A DNA stretch of 64,000 bases from Prionace glauca (Eukaryota > Chordata > Chondrichthyes > Carcharhiniformes > Carcharhinidae), in contig CM075728.1 in the NCBI GenBank assembly GCA_037974335.1, positions 112,277,476 through 112,341,475 on the forward strand, given 5' to 3'. The position numbers and the translations under genes were made by a program. A model generated the notes under the pieces. It searched no databases and had not been told where the DNA came from. It saw only the letters and a program-made list of their open reading frames with translations. Below are positions 52,745-64,000 of the stretch, piece after piece (positions within the stretch are counted from its first letter, which is position 1; each line of letters starts with the position of its first letter).

Positions 52745-55096
52745 ATGCTGTGTAATGAGGCGGGTAGAATTAGGGACCTTGCGGTGAAGGATCCTCTTGG
52801 AGAGAGTGATCATTGTATGGTGGAGTTTCTGGTGCAGATGGAGGAGGAGAAAGTGGGTTCCTGGACACGCGTCCTTTGTTTGAATAGAGGGGAGTATGGT
52901 AGGATGAGAGAAGAATTGGCGAATGTGGACTGGGGGAGTGCGTTGGAAGGAGGGTCTGCTGAGGAGCTGTGGTGGATCTTTAAGGAGATCTTTCTTGGTG
53001 CTCAGCAGAAATTTATTCCGATGGTTAAAAAGGACAGTAGGAGGAGAGGTAATAAGCTGTGGATAACGAAGGAGGTGAAGGAAAGTGTTAAATTAAAAGC
53101 GGAGGTGTTTAGAGTAGCTAAGAGCAGTGGGCGAGAAGAGGATTGGGAAAGGTTTAAATGTCAACAAAAATTGACAAAGAAGTTGATAAAGAAGGGTAGG
53201 AGAAGCTATGAGGCTGGGCTAGCACTTAATATAAAAAAGGATAGCAAGAGTTTTTATAAATATATAAAAAGGAAGAGGCTGGCTAGGGTGAACGTTGGTC
53301 CTTTAGAGGATGAGAAAGGGGAGCTAGTGGTAGGGGATGGGGATATGGCTAAGGTCTTGAATAACTTTTTTGTTTCTGTCTTCACGGAGGAGGACGTGAA
53401 TAATTTGCCGGGTATTAGCGATGGAAAGGTGGTAGGAATGGAGGGTCTTAATGACATTACTGTTACTAGAGAGGTGGTGCTCAACAGACTGGAGGGGCTG
53501 ATTGTGGACAAGTCCCCAGGACCGGATGGAATGCATCCGAGGGTTCTGAAAGAAATGGCGGAGGTGATAGTGGATGCCTTGGTGGTTATTTTCCAGACGC
53601 CGCTGGATTCCGAGGAAGTGCCGGAAGATTGGAAAACGCCTAATGTTACGCCGTTGTTTAAGAAGGGTGCCAGGCAAAAGGCGGGGAATTATAGGCCGGT
53701 TAGTTTAACGTCTGTGGTAGGTAAAATGTTAGAATCCGTCATTAAGGAGGAAATAGCGAGGCATCTTGAGGGGAATTGCTTGATAGGGCGGACGCAACAC
53801 GGTTTCATTAAAGGGAAGTCGTGTCTGCCAAATTTACTGGAGTTCTATGAGGATGTGTCTAGGGCAGTGGATAGAGGAGAGCCGGTGGATGTGGTCTTTC
53901 TGGATTTTCAGAAGGCGTTTGACAAGGTACCTCACAAGAGGTTATTGCAGAAGGTCAGGGGACATGGAGTTGGGGGTAGAGTGTTAGCGTGGATAGAGGA
54001 TTGGTTGTCAAATAGGAGGCAGAGAGTGGGGGTCAATGGGTGCTATTCGGATTGGCGGTTGGTGACTAGTGGGGTGCCCCGGGGTCGGTGCTGGGGCCTC
54101 AGCTATTTACCATTTATATAGATGATCTGGAGGAGGGAACCGAGTGCAGGGTGTCGAAATTTGCTGATGACACCAAGATTGGGGGAAAGGCAAATTGTGA
54201 GGAGGGTGTGGAGAGTCTGCAGAAGGATCTAGATAGGCTGGGCGAATGGGCCAGGAAATGGCAAATGGAATTTAATGTTGGCAAGTGTGAGGTGGTCCAC
54301 TTTGGTAGGAGGAATGGTAGGAAGGACTATTACTTACGTGGCGAAAAACTGCAGCAGGCGACGGTGCAGAGGGACCTCGGGGTCCTTGTGCATGAGTCGC
54401 AAAAACCCAGCTTGCGGGTGCAGCAGGTGGTCAGGAAGGCGAATGGGATGCTGGCCTTCATAGCGAGGGGGATTGAATATAAAAGTAGGGAGGTCTTGCT
54501 GCAGCTGTATAGGGCATTGGTGAGGGCGCAGCTGGAGTACTGTGTGCAGTTTTGGGCGCCACAACCGAGCAAGGATATTTTGGCCCTGGAGGGAGTGCAG
54601 AGGAGGTTTACTAGGCTGATACCGGAGTTGAGGGGATTGAGCTATGAGGAGAGGCTGAATAAACTAGGCTTGTACTCGTTAGAGTTTAGAAGAATGAGGG
54701 GAGATCTCATGGAGACGTATAAGATGATGAATGGGATGGATAGGATAGAGGTGGAGAGACTCTTCCCGCTCAAAAAAGACAGTAGGACGAGGGGGCACAG
54801 CCTCAAGATAAAGGGGAGGCCATTTAGAACAGAGTTGAGGAGGAACTTCTTCACTCAAAGGGTGGTGAATCTCTGGAATTCTCTGCCCGTTGAAGTGGTG
54901 GAGGCTGCCTTGCTAAATATTTTTAAGAAACGGGTTGATGGGTTTTTGATAAGAGAAGGGATTAAGGGTTATGGGGAGAGGGCAGGAAGGTGGAACTGAG
55001 CCAAGACAGATCAGCCATGATCTTATTGAATGGCGGGGCAGGCTCGAAGGGCTAGATGGCCTACTCCTGCTCCTATTTCTTATGTTCTTATGTTCT
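52745..55096 (+). mobile_element. CR1 LINE, nearly intact RT, unit 2
   Basis: Same as 20684-23035 and sharing its frameshift, so the break precedes the duplication. It differs at a few residues (for example GKSCLPNLLEF here versus GKSCLTNLLEF, and LVRAQLEYC versus LVRPQLEYC). Confidence 0.95.
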
Positions 55097-58041
55097 AAAA
55101 CGATAACTGTGCCTCAATATTTACAGATTTGTACTAATTACAATGATTACATTTTAATACTTAAAACTATATACATGCCTCAGTAAATTACCGAATGCCG
55201 TTATTGCTCAGATTGGCACACAGTTACGCAGGTCGAGGGTATTCTGCAGTTCCTGGGCCCTCGGTCTGCCTCCGTTAAAGCCCTTACAGTGTGGCCTTTC
55301 CCCATTCTGCCTTTGCGGCGGCTGCCCCAAGCTTCAGCCCGTCCCTCAGCACGTAGTCCTGGACCTTGGAATGTGCCAGTCTGCAACACTCGGTCGAGGA
55401 CAGTTCTTTCAGCTGGAAGATCAGCAAGTTTCGGGTGGACCAAATGTATCCTTCACCGAGTTGATGACCTTCCAGCAGCTATTTGTCTCGGTGTGAGTCC
55501 CCGGAAACAGCCCGTAGAGCACAGAGTCCTGCGTCACCGAGCTGCTTGGGATGAACCTCGACAAATACCACTGCATCTCACTCCAGACCTTCTTTGCAAA
55601 GGCACATTCTACAAGGAGATGTGCGACCGTCTCATCAGCCCCGCAGCCGCTTTGAGGGCAGCGTGCAGTGATGTGGAGACCTCGAGTGTGCATAAAGGAT
55701 CTGACGGGGAGTGCCCTTCTCACCACCAGCCAAGCCAGATCTTGGTGCTTGTTTGCCAGTTCTGGTGATGAGGCGTTCGGCCAGATGACACTGACAGTCT
55801 GCTCAGGGAACCATCCGACAGGATCCGCCGTCTCCTTTTCTCTCAGGGCCCCAAGGACGTTACGCGCTAACCATTGCTTAATCGCCATGTGGTCAAAGGT
55901 ATGTTTGCGGAAAAATTTCTCCATGAAGGACAGGTGCTGCGGTACAGTCCAACTACTCGGAGCGGCAGTGTAGCCAGACCCATCCTTTGCAACACTCGGA
56001 ACAGGTAGAACCTCAAAAACTAGTGGTACTTGCTGTTAGTGTACCGAGGATCTACGCACAGCTTGATGCAGCCACACACAAAGGTGGCCATCAGGATGAG
56101 GGCAGCGTTGGGATCACTTTTCCCTCCGTTCTCTGGAGATTTGTGCATTGCTTCCCTCCAGACGCGATCCACCTTTGATCTCCAGATAAACTTAAAGATG
56201 GCCCGCGTCACTGCTGCAGCGCAGGATTTGGGCATAGGCCACACCTGCACCACGTACAACAACACGGACAGCATCTCACACCGGATCACCAGGTTTTTTC
56301 CTGTCATGGAGAGGGAGCGTTGCTCCCTCAAGCTCCAGTTTCTGCCTGGCTTTGGTGATGCGCTTGTCCCAGTTTTTGGCATATGCCCCTGCCACTCCAA
56401 ACCATATCCCCAGCACCTTCAGGTATTCTGCCCTGACGGTGAAGGGGACAAAGGATTTGTCGGCCCAGTTCCCAAAGAACATGGCCTCGCTCTTACCCTG
56501 GTTGACTTTGGCTCCCGAGGCCAGCTCGAACTGCTCGCAGACCTGGAGGAGCCTGCGAACAGACGAGGGGTCCGAGCAGAAGACAGCCACGTCATCCATG
56601 TATAGGGAGGCTTTGACCTGCGTGCCTCCGCTGCCTGGAATTGTCACCCCTTTGATGCCTGGGTCGCTTCTGAGGGCCTCGGCAAAGGGTTCAATGCAAC
56701 ACACAAAAAGGACGGAGGAGAGAGGGCAGCCCTGTCTGACTCCAGACCTGATTTGGAAGCTATCTGTTTCCCACCCATTGACTGAGACTGTGCTACTGAT
56801 GTCTGTGTAGAGCAGCTGGATCCAATTGCGGATTCCCTCCGCAAAGCCCATTTTGGAGAGCACATCCATCATGTAGCTGTGCGATATTCTGTCAAACGCT
56901 TTCTCCTGGTCTAGGCTGATGAGGCACGTATCCACCTGCCTGTCCTGCACGTAGGCGATCGTATCCCTGAGTAGCGCCAGGCTGCCAGAGATCTTCCTGC
57001 CGGGTACAGCACAGGTTTGATCAGGATGGATCACTGACCCCAGAGCAGACTTGACCCGGTTGACGATGACTTTGGACAGAATTTTATAATCCACGTTCAA
57101 TAGTGAAATGGGTCGCCAATTTCGAATTTCCTCCCTTTCCCCCTTCTGCTTGTAGATGAGGGTAATGATGCCTTTCCTCATGGATTCTAACATCCTGCCT
57201 TCCTGAAGCATACTCTCGTATGCTTCCAGTAGGTCCGGGCCTGTCAAGTCCCACAACGCTGAGTAAAACTCAGCTGGTAAGCCGTTGCTTCTGGGAGTTT
57301 TACCCTTCTGAAAGGACTCAACGGCCTTGGTCAGCTCGTCCAGAGATACCGGTCTGTCCAGGCTGTCCCGTTCACTGTCGTCTAAGACCTTCGTGATAGG
57401 CGACAGGAAAGACTGGGAGGCCGTGCTGTCTGTCGGCTTCAGGTCGTACAGTCCGGCATAGAAGGATTTGCAGATCCTCAGAATGTCAGACTGCGATGAC
57501 CCTACTGAGCCATCTTCTTCCTTCAAGCTGCTGATCACAGAGGTTTCTCTGTGTACCTTCTGGAAGAAGAAACGTGAACACTTTTTGTCCTTCTCCACGG
57601 AGCGGACCCTGGACCGGAAGATGACCTTGGCGGCCTCCGAGGCAAAGAGTGAGGCTTGCTGGCTCTTCACCTCCTGGAGCTCCTCCTTGACATCAACCCC
57701 CATCGACTGCAGTTGGAGCAGTTCCTGCATGCTTTCCTGGAGTTAGGACGTTTCCCCCCATCTCTCCCTGGCCTTCTGAACCCCTTTGTGAATGAAGAAC
57801 CTTTTGATGTTGTCTTTGATGGTTTCCCACCAGAGCGATGGAGACTCAAAGAAGGGTTTGATGGTCCTCCAATCGTGGTAAACCCCCCTGAGTTCCTCAA
57901 GGTTCTCTGGGGTCAATAGTTCTACATTCAGCTTCCAGGACCCCCTGCCCACTTTCTGGTTTGCCTCCAGCTGACAGTCAGCCAGCAGGAGGCAGTGGTC
58001 AGAAAAGAAGCCCATTTTGGTGGAGCTGCAGGGGAGGAGAG
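55097..58041 (-). mobile_element. Tx1-clade, Keno-like LINE, unit 2
   Basis: Same as 23036-25980. The RT frame (56276-57730) has the same translation and the same breaks. Confidence 0.85.
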
Positions 58042-58299
58042 ATCTGCTCTGTCACAAATGGTCATGAAACCTGGAGAAATGTCAGAGAAGATTTAAGCCT
58101 TTGAACTGAGACTTGGAGGGAAAGATAGAATATGTCAGATTACATTCCATCAGGGATTAGTTGTAACAGTTTGTGAAGCAATGAATATAGAAGTGACATA
58201 CACTTACGTAATCTGAGACTTTAGCAGAGTAAATGTAGTCAAAAACTAATGTAAAGTGCTCTCATATCTGTAACTATGTTACAATGAAGTCAGTGTTTT

Positions 58300-58587
58300 G
58301 CTTTTTTCTACTTTTATTCCAATCAAATCAAGTCCGATTCAGAGTCTCAACAATTTGAGACATTCCCAATCCAAGTTGACAAGACAGGGCTCTCACCTCC
58401 TGTCTTGGGCTTGATCTATGATCCAATCTGATTGGAGTAAGCATACCTCCTCCTCCTCCAAGGCTTGATCTCATTTGCATCTTAGCCAGTCGGCCAAGAT
58501 GCTGCTTTTAAAAATTGCTTCAAATGAAGCTAAAATGTAACCTAATGACTATAACCAAGCGCAGCCTGTTGATCTTAACCAAAAGGT
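58300..58587 (-). mobile_element. U2-headed SINE-like copy 1, unit 2
   Basis: Same as 26239-26526. Confidence 0.75.
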
Positions 58588-58754
58588 CAGCCAGTGTTTT
58601 GCCAGCCAGCAGGCTTTGTGAATTTACTGAAAATGTTCCAATCCAACAGCACAATAATATAAAATACTTCCCTTACATTTTTGTGTTTGAACTCTGTCCT
58701 GATAAGTAACATTTTACTGTTTTATAATCAAGCGTCCAAAGGTCATGTATTAAT

Positions 58755-58765
58755 GAAAGTGAAAG
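58755..58765 (+). promoter_or_regulatory. ISRE/IRF-like element before gene C
   Basis: This is the unit 2 copy of GAAAGTGAAAG, at the same distance before the signal exon, with the same TATA-like stretches upstream. Confidence 0.45.
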
Positions 58766-58811
58766 ACACAGTTTGATTTGCAGCTATTGTGCATGAACAT
58801 AGTTCTTGAAA

Positions 58812-58893
58812 ATGTTTCAGAAGGTCAACATTCTCACGACAAGGATGAAACTTTTGATTTTTTGCGGTGTTGTCTCATTGGTTTCGATATCAG
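58812..58893 (+). CDS. Signal-peptide exon of a third gene (gene C)
   Basis: This is the unit 2 copy of the signal exon with the same ATG, hydrophobic core and phase 1 donor. By the spacing in gene B its V exon should start near 68.67 kb on this coordinate scale, beyond the window. Its presence implies that the array, or at least one more gene, continues to the right. Confidence 0.7.
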
Positions 58894-59003
58894 GTGAAAG
58901 ATTATTGATCTAATTTCTTTTAGTATTTGTATAATAACAAAATATGGGTGAATAAGAAAAGCATTTGGAGAACTTTCGCTTTTGTGGCAGCCAACACCCA
59001 CAA

Positions 59004-60201
59004 GTAAAAAGAGAAACTGTTGGAAATTCTAAGCAGACAACAACTGTGGAGAGGTTACAGATTTACCTTCCATCAGAACCAGAAAAAAGTTAGTGAAGTA
59101 ACAGGTTTAAAACAAGTGCATAGACAGGGCAAAGCGGGGAGGACAGGAAGAAAAGAGTAAGTCTGTGACAGTGTGAAAATCTAGAGTGATTATGTGATTA
59201 AAGAGATAATGATGCAGTGCAAAGTAAAAGGTAATGGGACAAGCAGAGAGATAAATCATGGAATCATAGAATAAATGGGCCCAGAGAAGGTGTAAATGAG
59301 AATAGTAGAATGGCTTCTGTTCAAAAAATGAGGCAGAATTCATGACCTGAAACTGTTGAATTCAGTGTTGATCCCAGAGGCTGTGAGGTTCTGAATCAAC
59401 AGATTGAGCTGCTGTTCTTCGAGCTTACATTGAGCTTCAGTAGAACAGTGCAGGAGGCTGGGGACACAGAAGTTGGAGTGCAAATGAGGTAGAGTGTTAC
59501 AATCACTATCAACAGTTTGGGGGTCTTCAAACTGAAAAGAGGCGTTCCACAAAGCAGTCACATAGTCTGTGCTTTGTCATGTTATTGTAAAAGATACTGC
59601 ATCTTTTGTACCAAATGTGGTAAATTGAAATATGCTCTTTCATTTGGAAGAGACTTTAAGGCCAAGGCTTTGGGAAAGGAGGAGGTTAAAATGAAGGTGT
59701 TACATTTCCTGCACTTGCAAAGGAAGATATCACAGGAAGGAACAGATATTGGTTCTGCTAATGGGTGTCACAGGTGGAGTGGACCCTTTGCAATGCTGAA
59801 AGGAATGGAAAGGGGAGGCTATGTTTGGTGGTCTTAACATGCTGAAGGTAGCAGAAATGAGGTAGAATGACCCATTGAATGTGGAGGCATGTGAGTTGGA
59901 ATGTAAGGATGTAGCAATCCTATTGTGGTTCTTGGTGGAAAGGACAGAAAGTGAAAGCAGAAATGTAGGAAATGAAATGGACCCTCAGTTGTTGAAAAAG
60001 AAAGCATAGTGTCGAGTTGGTATCAAAGTTGTCATTGTTTATACAGATGCCATGGAGACAGAGAAACTGAGAGAATGGCATGGAATCCTTACAAAAAAGC
60101 CAGGTGGAGGAAGTGTAGTTTCTCATTCTGAACTCTGTTTCTCACTCCACAGATGCTGCCTGACCTGTTGAGTATTTCTAGCTTATTTTTGATTTTAACT
60201 C
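59004..60201 (-). mobile_element. Penelope-like element, unit 2
   Basis: Same as 26943-28140. Confidence 0.65.
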
Positions 60202-60735
60202 AAATGCCCATCTTCTACAATATTTTATTATTAATATTTACCATTGTGAAGATAATAGTAAAATCCATTTGTTGCTGCTTAGTAAAAGTGCAAATCGACT
60301 GTAGTAATCAGTACTCTGGTGCAGATGGTGTGTATCAAAATCTGGCTTCACAGCTCTGCCTAATCTTAATTCCCATCAGATTCTAGATAAATCCATTTCT
60401 GATAGGGATTGCTGGATAACATCTATATGTCATACATAGATGTACAGCATTAGCAAAATTTTAGCTTCTAAATTGTTGCTAATGTGGAATTATTTAAGTA
60501 TCGTCATAATTTGTAAATTACTATCCCTTTAACCCTCCAGGAAGGATATTTAGACATAGTTAATTTTATATTGAAAACAACAATACCTCTGCTAGTTAAT
60601 AAGATAACTAATCATGTTGTGAATATAGTTGATATTTTTCAGCGGTTGCATCTTTTCTGCTCATTGTTTTTCGAAATAATTTAAGAAGATCTCTGCAATG
60701 CTTGGAAATTATTAAATAAGAAAAACTCTTGAGAT

Positions 60736-63541
60736 GCACAGTGATCTAGGTGACCTTGTGAATGAATTGCAAATCATGTATGCAGGTCCAGCAAGTAATT
60801 AGTGAAGCTAATAGAATGTTGCGGGAAATTGATTACAAAAGTAGGGTGGTTATGCTTCAGTTGTTCAGAGCATTGATGAGACCACATCTGGAGTATGGTG
60901 TAGAGCATTGATCTCTTTTAAGTAAAATGTGAATACATTAGAAGCAGTTCAGAGCATATTTACTAAACCTGCCAGGAATGGATGGGCTGTCTTAAAGTCA
61001 TAGAGTCATAGAAGTTTACAGCATGGAAACAGGCCCTTCGGCCCACCTTGTACATGCCATCCTTTTTGTTAAAACTCCTAAACTAATCCCAATTGCCTGC
61101 ATTTGGCCCATAGCCCTCCATTCCCATCGCACCCATGTAAATAAATGCTTTTTAAAAGATAAAATTATACCTGCCTCTACTATACCTCTGGTAACTTGTA
61201 CCAGACACTCACCACCCTCTGTGTGAAAAAATTGCCCCTCTGGACACCTTTGTGTCTCTCCCCTCTCACCTTAAACCTATGCCCTCTAGTTTGAGACTTC
61301 CCTACCTTTGGGAAAATATATTGACTATCTACCTTGTCTATGCCCTCATTATTTTATAGACTTCTATAAGGTCACCCCTCAGCTCCCAATCCCAGTAGCA
61401 TCCTAGTAAATGTTTTCTGCACTCTTTCTAGTTTAATAATATCCTTTCTATAACAGGGTGACCAGAATAGCACACAGTATTCCAAGTATGGCCTTAACAA
61501 TGTCTTGTACAACTTCAACAAAATGTCCCAACTCCTGTATTCAGTGATCTGACTGATGAAACCAAAGCATGCCGAATGCCTTCTTCACCGCTCTGTCCAC
61601 CTGAGACTGTGATTTCAAGGACCTGTGAACATGTACCCCTTGATCTGTTTGTTCTGTAACTCTCCCCAACACCCTACCATTAACTGAGTAAGTCCTGTCC
61701 TGGTTCAATCTACCAAAATGCATTACTTCGCATTTGTCTAAATTTATCTCCATCTGTCATTCGTCAGCCCACTGGCCCAATTGATCGAGATCCCGCTGCA
61801 ATTGGACATAACCTTCCTCATTGGCAACCATGCCACCAATCTTGATGTCATCTCAAACTTACTAACCATGCCCCCTATATTCTCATCTGAATCATTAATA
61901 TAAATGACAAATAACAGTGGGCCCAGCATTGATCCCTGAGGTACACCGCTGGTCACAGGCCTCCAGTTTGAAAAACAATTCTCTAGAACCACCCTCTGGC
62001 TTCGGTCAAGAAGCTAATTTTGTATCCATTTAAATACCTCACCCTGGATCCTGTGAGATTTAACTTTATGCAACAACCTACCATGCGGCACCTTGTCAAA
62101 GGCCTTGCTAAAGTTCATGTAGACAACATCAACTGCATTGCCCTCATCTACCTTCTTGGTTACCCCTTCAAAAAACTTAATTAAATTTGTGAGACATGAT
62201 TTTACACTCACAAAGCCATGCTGACTATCCCTAATCAGTGCTTGTGTCTCTAAATGCCTGTAGATCCTGTCTCTCAAAATACCTTCCAACAATTTACCCA
62301 CCAGAGATGTGAGGCTCACTGGCCCGTAGTTCCCAGGCTTTTCCCTGCAGCCCTTTTTAAACAAAGGCACAACATTTGCCACTCTCCAATCTTCAGGCAC
62401 CTCACCAGTGACTATCGATGATTCAAATATCTCGGCTAGGGGACTTGCAATTTCCTCCCTACCCTCCCACAACATCCTGGGATAAACCTCATTAGGTCCC
62501 GCAGATTTATCTATCTTGATCCACGTTAAGACTTCCAGCACCTTCTTCTCTGTAATATGTACACTCCTCGAGACATCAATATTTAATTCCCCAAGTTCCC
62601 TAACATCCATGCTTTTCTCAACAGTAAATACCGATGAGAAATATTCATTTAGGATCTCACACATCTCTTGTTGATCCTTTAGAGGCCCAACTCTCTTCCT
62701 TGTTACTCTTTTGCCCTTTATGTATTTGGAGAAGCTCTTTGGATTCTCCTTTTCCTTGTCTGCCAAAACAATTTTGTGTCCCCTTTTTACCCTCCTGATT
62801 TCTCTCTTAACTCTACTCCTACATCCCCTGTACTCTTCAAGAGATTCACTTGATCCCAGCTGCCTATGCACATCATGTGCCTCTTTCTTCTTCTTGACCA
62901 GGGCCTCAATATCCTGAATCATCCAGGATTCCCTACTTCTGCCAGCCTTGCCCTTTACTCTAAGAGGAATGTGTTTACCCTGAACCCTGGTTAACACACT
63001 TTTGAAAGCGTGCCCACTTACCAGATGTCCCTTTGCCTTCCCATAAATTCCCCCAATTAACTTTTGAAAGGTCCTGCCTAATACCGTCAAAATTGGCCTT
63101 GCCCCAATTTAGAATATTAACTTTTGGGAAAGACCTATCATTCTCCATAGCTGTCTTAAAACTAATAGCATTATGGTCACTGGTCCCAAAGTGAACCACT
63201 TCTGTCCCTGCCCTTCCTTATTTCCCAAGAGAAGGTCAAGCTTTCTCTAGTAGGGCTATGCACATACTGAATGAGAAATTCTTCAACAAATTTCTCTCCA
63301 TCCAACCCTCTGATACTATGGCTGTCCTAGTCAATGTTGGGAAAATTAAAATCTCTGACTATTACCACCTTATTTTTTATGAGGAGAGATTGGATAGGTT
63401 AGGTTTGTATCCACTGGAGTTTAGAAGAGTAAAAGGCAACTTGTTCAAAACCTTTAAGGTCCTGAGAGGTATTGACAGGATGAATATGGAGAGGGTATTT
63501 CTTCGTGTTAGTGAATCTAGATCTGGGGTCACTGTTTAAGT
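60736..63541 (+). mobile_element. Old CR1 split by a second CR1, unit 2
   Basis: Same as 28675-31480. Confidence 0.85.
60991..63372 (-). mobile_element. Inserted CR1, unit 2
   Basis: Same as 28930-31311, with the [11 protein letters not shown] form of the palm motif, which is the usual CR1 form. Confidence 0.92.
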
Positions 63542-63550
63542 GCAAAGGGT

Positions 63551-64000
63551 GACAAAATTCAAAATGCCGCGAGAGACCAAAAATGAGATTTATGCCGGCG
63601 AGATCGCACGATACCTTTGTCCCCACCACCACCATCCCATACCCTCTCCATAGATTTAATGCAGTTCATGTTAGGAAGGTCAATAAGGTCATTTAAAAGC
63701 ATTTAAATATCATTAGCAGACTTCCTTGCTTTACTGTCCCATCACATTTGGTATTTTCCGTTGGTGAGGTTTACAACACCAAGATGAACCAGAAAGGCAA
63801 AGAGACCCATGGGGACGCGCAGCTCAGTGTGCCCCCTGGGGGGGAGAGGGATATTTCCAGCAGTTCGCTGGTACTTCACTGGGTGTCAGTACGGGGCAAT
63901 GCCAGGAACAGTGCCATGAAGTAGTGCTGAGGGGAGGTGGGCTTCCTCTGGACAGAGGTCCGTGGGGGGATTCCCTGTTTCTGTGGGTTGGGTGCATCAC
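63551..64000. repeat. G-rich repeat, unit 2, cut by the window end
   Basis: Same as 31490-31939. Confidence 0.4.

Larger units (their letters stand above)
32092..64000 (+). repeat. Tandem unit 2 of the array, truncated by the window end
   Basis: This is a second copy of the same block, colinear with unit 1 and ending at the equivalent of unit 1 base 31939. Only three substitutions against unit 1 were noticed in the first 15 kb (unit 1 bases 754, 1214 and 1746), whereas the stretch matching unit 1 15.2-23.3 kb carries many. The Ig exons appear identical in both units. The gaps without genes listed for unit 1 have the same content here at the shifted positions. Confidence 0.97.

Noticed and set aside
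32092-64000. Assembly artefact (a false duplicate of one haplotype)
   Set aside because: Not excluded, but the continuous register across the whole window argues for three or more units, and the patchy divergence is unlike simple heterozygosity. Read depth would decide.

Overview
The window is repeat-rich vertebrate DNA, most likely from a shark or other elasmobranch. The basis is its mix of short tRNA-headed SINEs, HE1/HER1-type SINE and LINE tails, many CR1 LINE pieces and Penelope-like elements with a GIY-YIG domain, around one host immune gene of immunoglobulin-superfamily type. There is no bacterial operon structure, rRNA gene, tRNA gene or CRISPR.

The dominant fact is a head-to-tail tandem duplication that fills the window. 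Base p of unit 1 (1-32091) recurs at p+32091 up to about 15.86 kb, at p+32071 around 16.4-17.2 kb, at p+32070 around 17.7-18.6 kb and at p+32061 from about 18.65 kb to the window end. Unit 2 (32092-64000) is therefore a near-identical second copy about 30 bp shorter. Identity runs from the first to the last base, so no array edge is visible. Unless the window was trimmed exactly to a two-copy array, there must be more copies outside it. Differences are very unevenly spread: a few substitutions in the first 15 kb, many substitutions and small indels between about 15.2 and 23.3 kb, and few after that.

The host gene is a B7-family membrane protein that looks like B7-H6 (NCR3LG1), the ligand of the NK receptor NKp30. 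Each unit carries a V-type Ig exon, a C1-type Ig exon and a short membrane-anchor exon. About 14.8 kb further on lies a signal-peptide exon whose phase fits the V exon of the NEXT unit. Only one complete gene is therefore in view: signal exon 26751-26832, V 36608-36946, C1 39904-40224, anchor 44026-44090 (268 codons plus stop, all junctions phase 1). The unit 1 V, C1 and anchor exons are the 3' part of an upstream gene. The signal exon at 58812-58893 is the 5' end of a downstream gene. An interferon-response-like GAAAGTGAAAG lies about 50 bp before each signal exon.

The introns and spacers are made of nested retroelements: CR1/L2-like LINEs in both orientations, a Rex1-like LINE, HER1-like LINE pieces, three SINE families, Penelope-like elements and a 59-bp hAT-type mini-transposon. 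The most unusual block is at 19.99-26.53 kb (repeated at 52.06-58.59 kb). A Tx1-clade, Keno-like LINE there ends directly against a piece of U2 snRNA sequence, and it sits among SINE-like elements whose heads are U2 snRNA 5' ends. One of these is itself joined to the U2 head of another at almost the same base. This looks like a U2-headed SINE family with its partner LINE.
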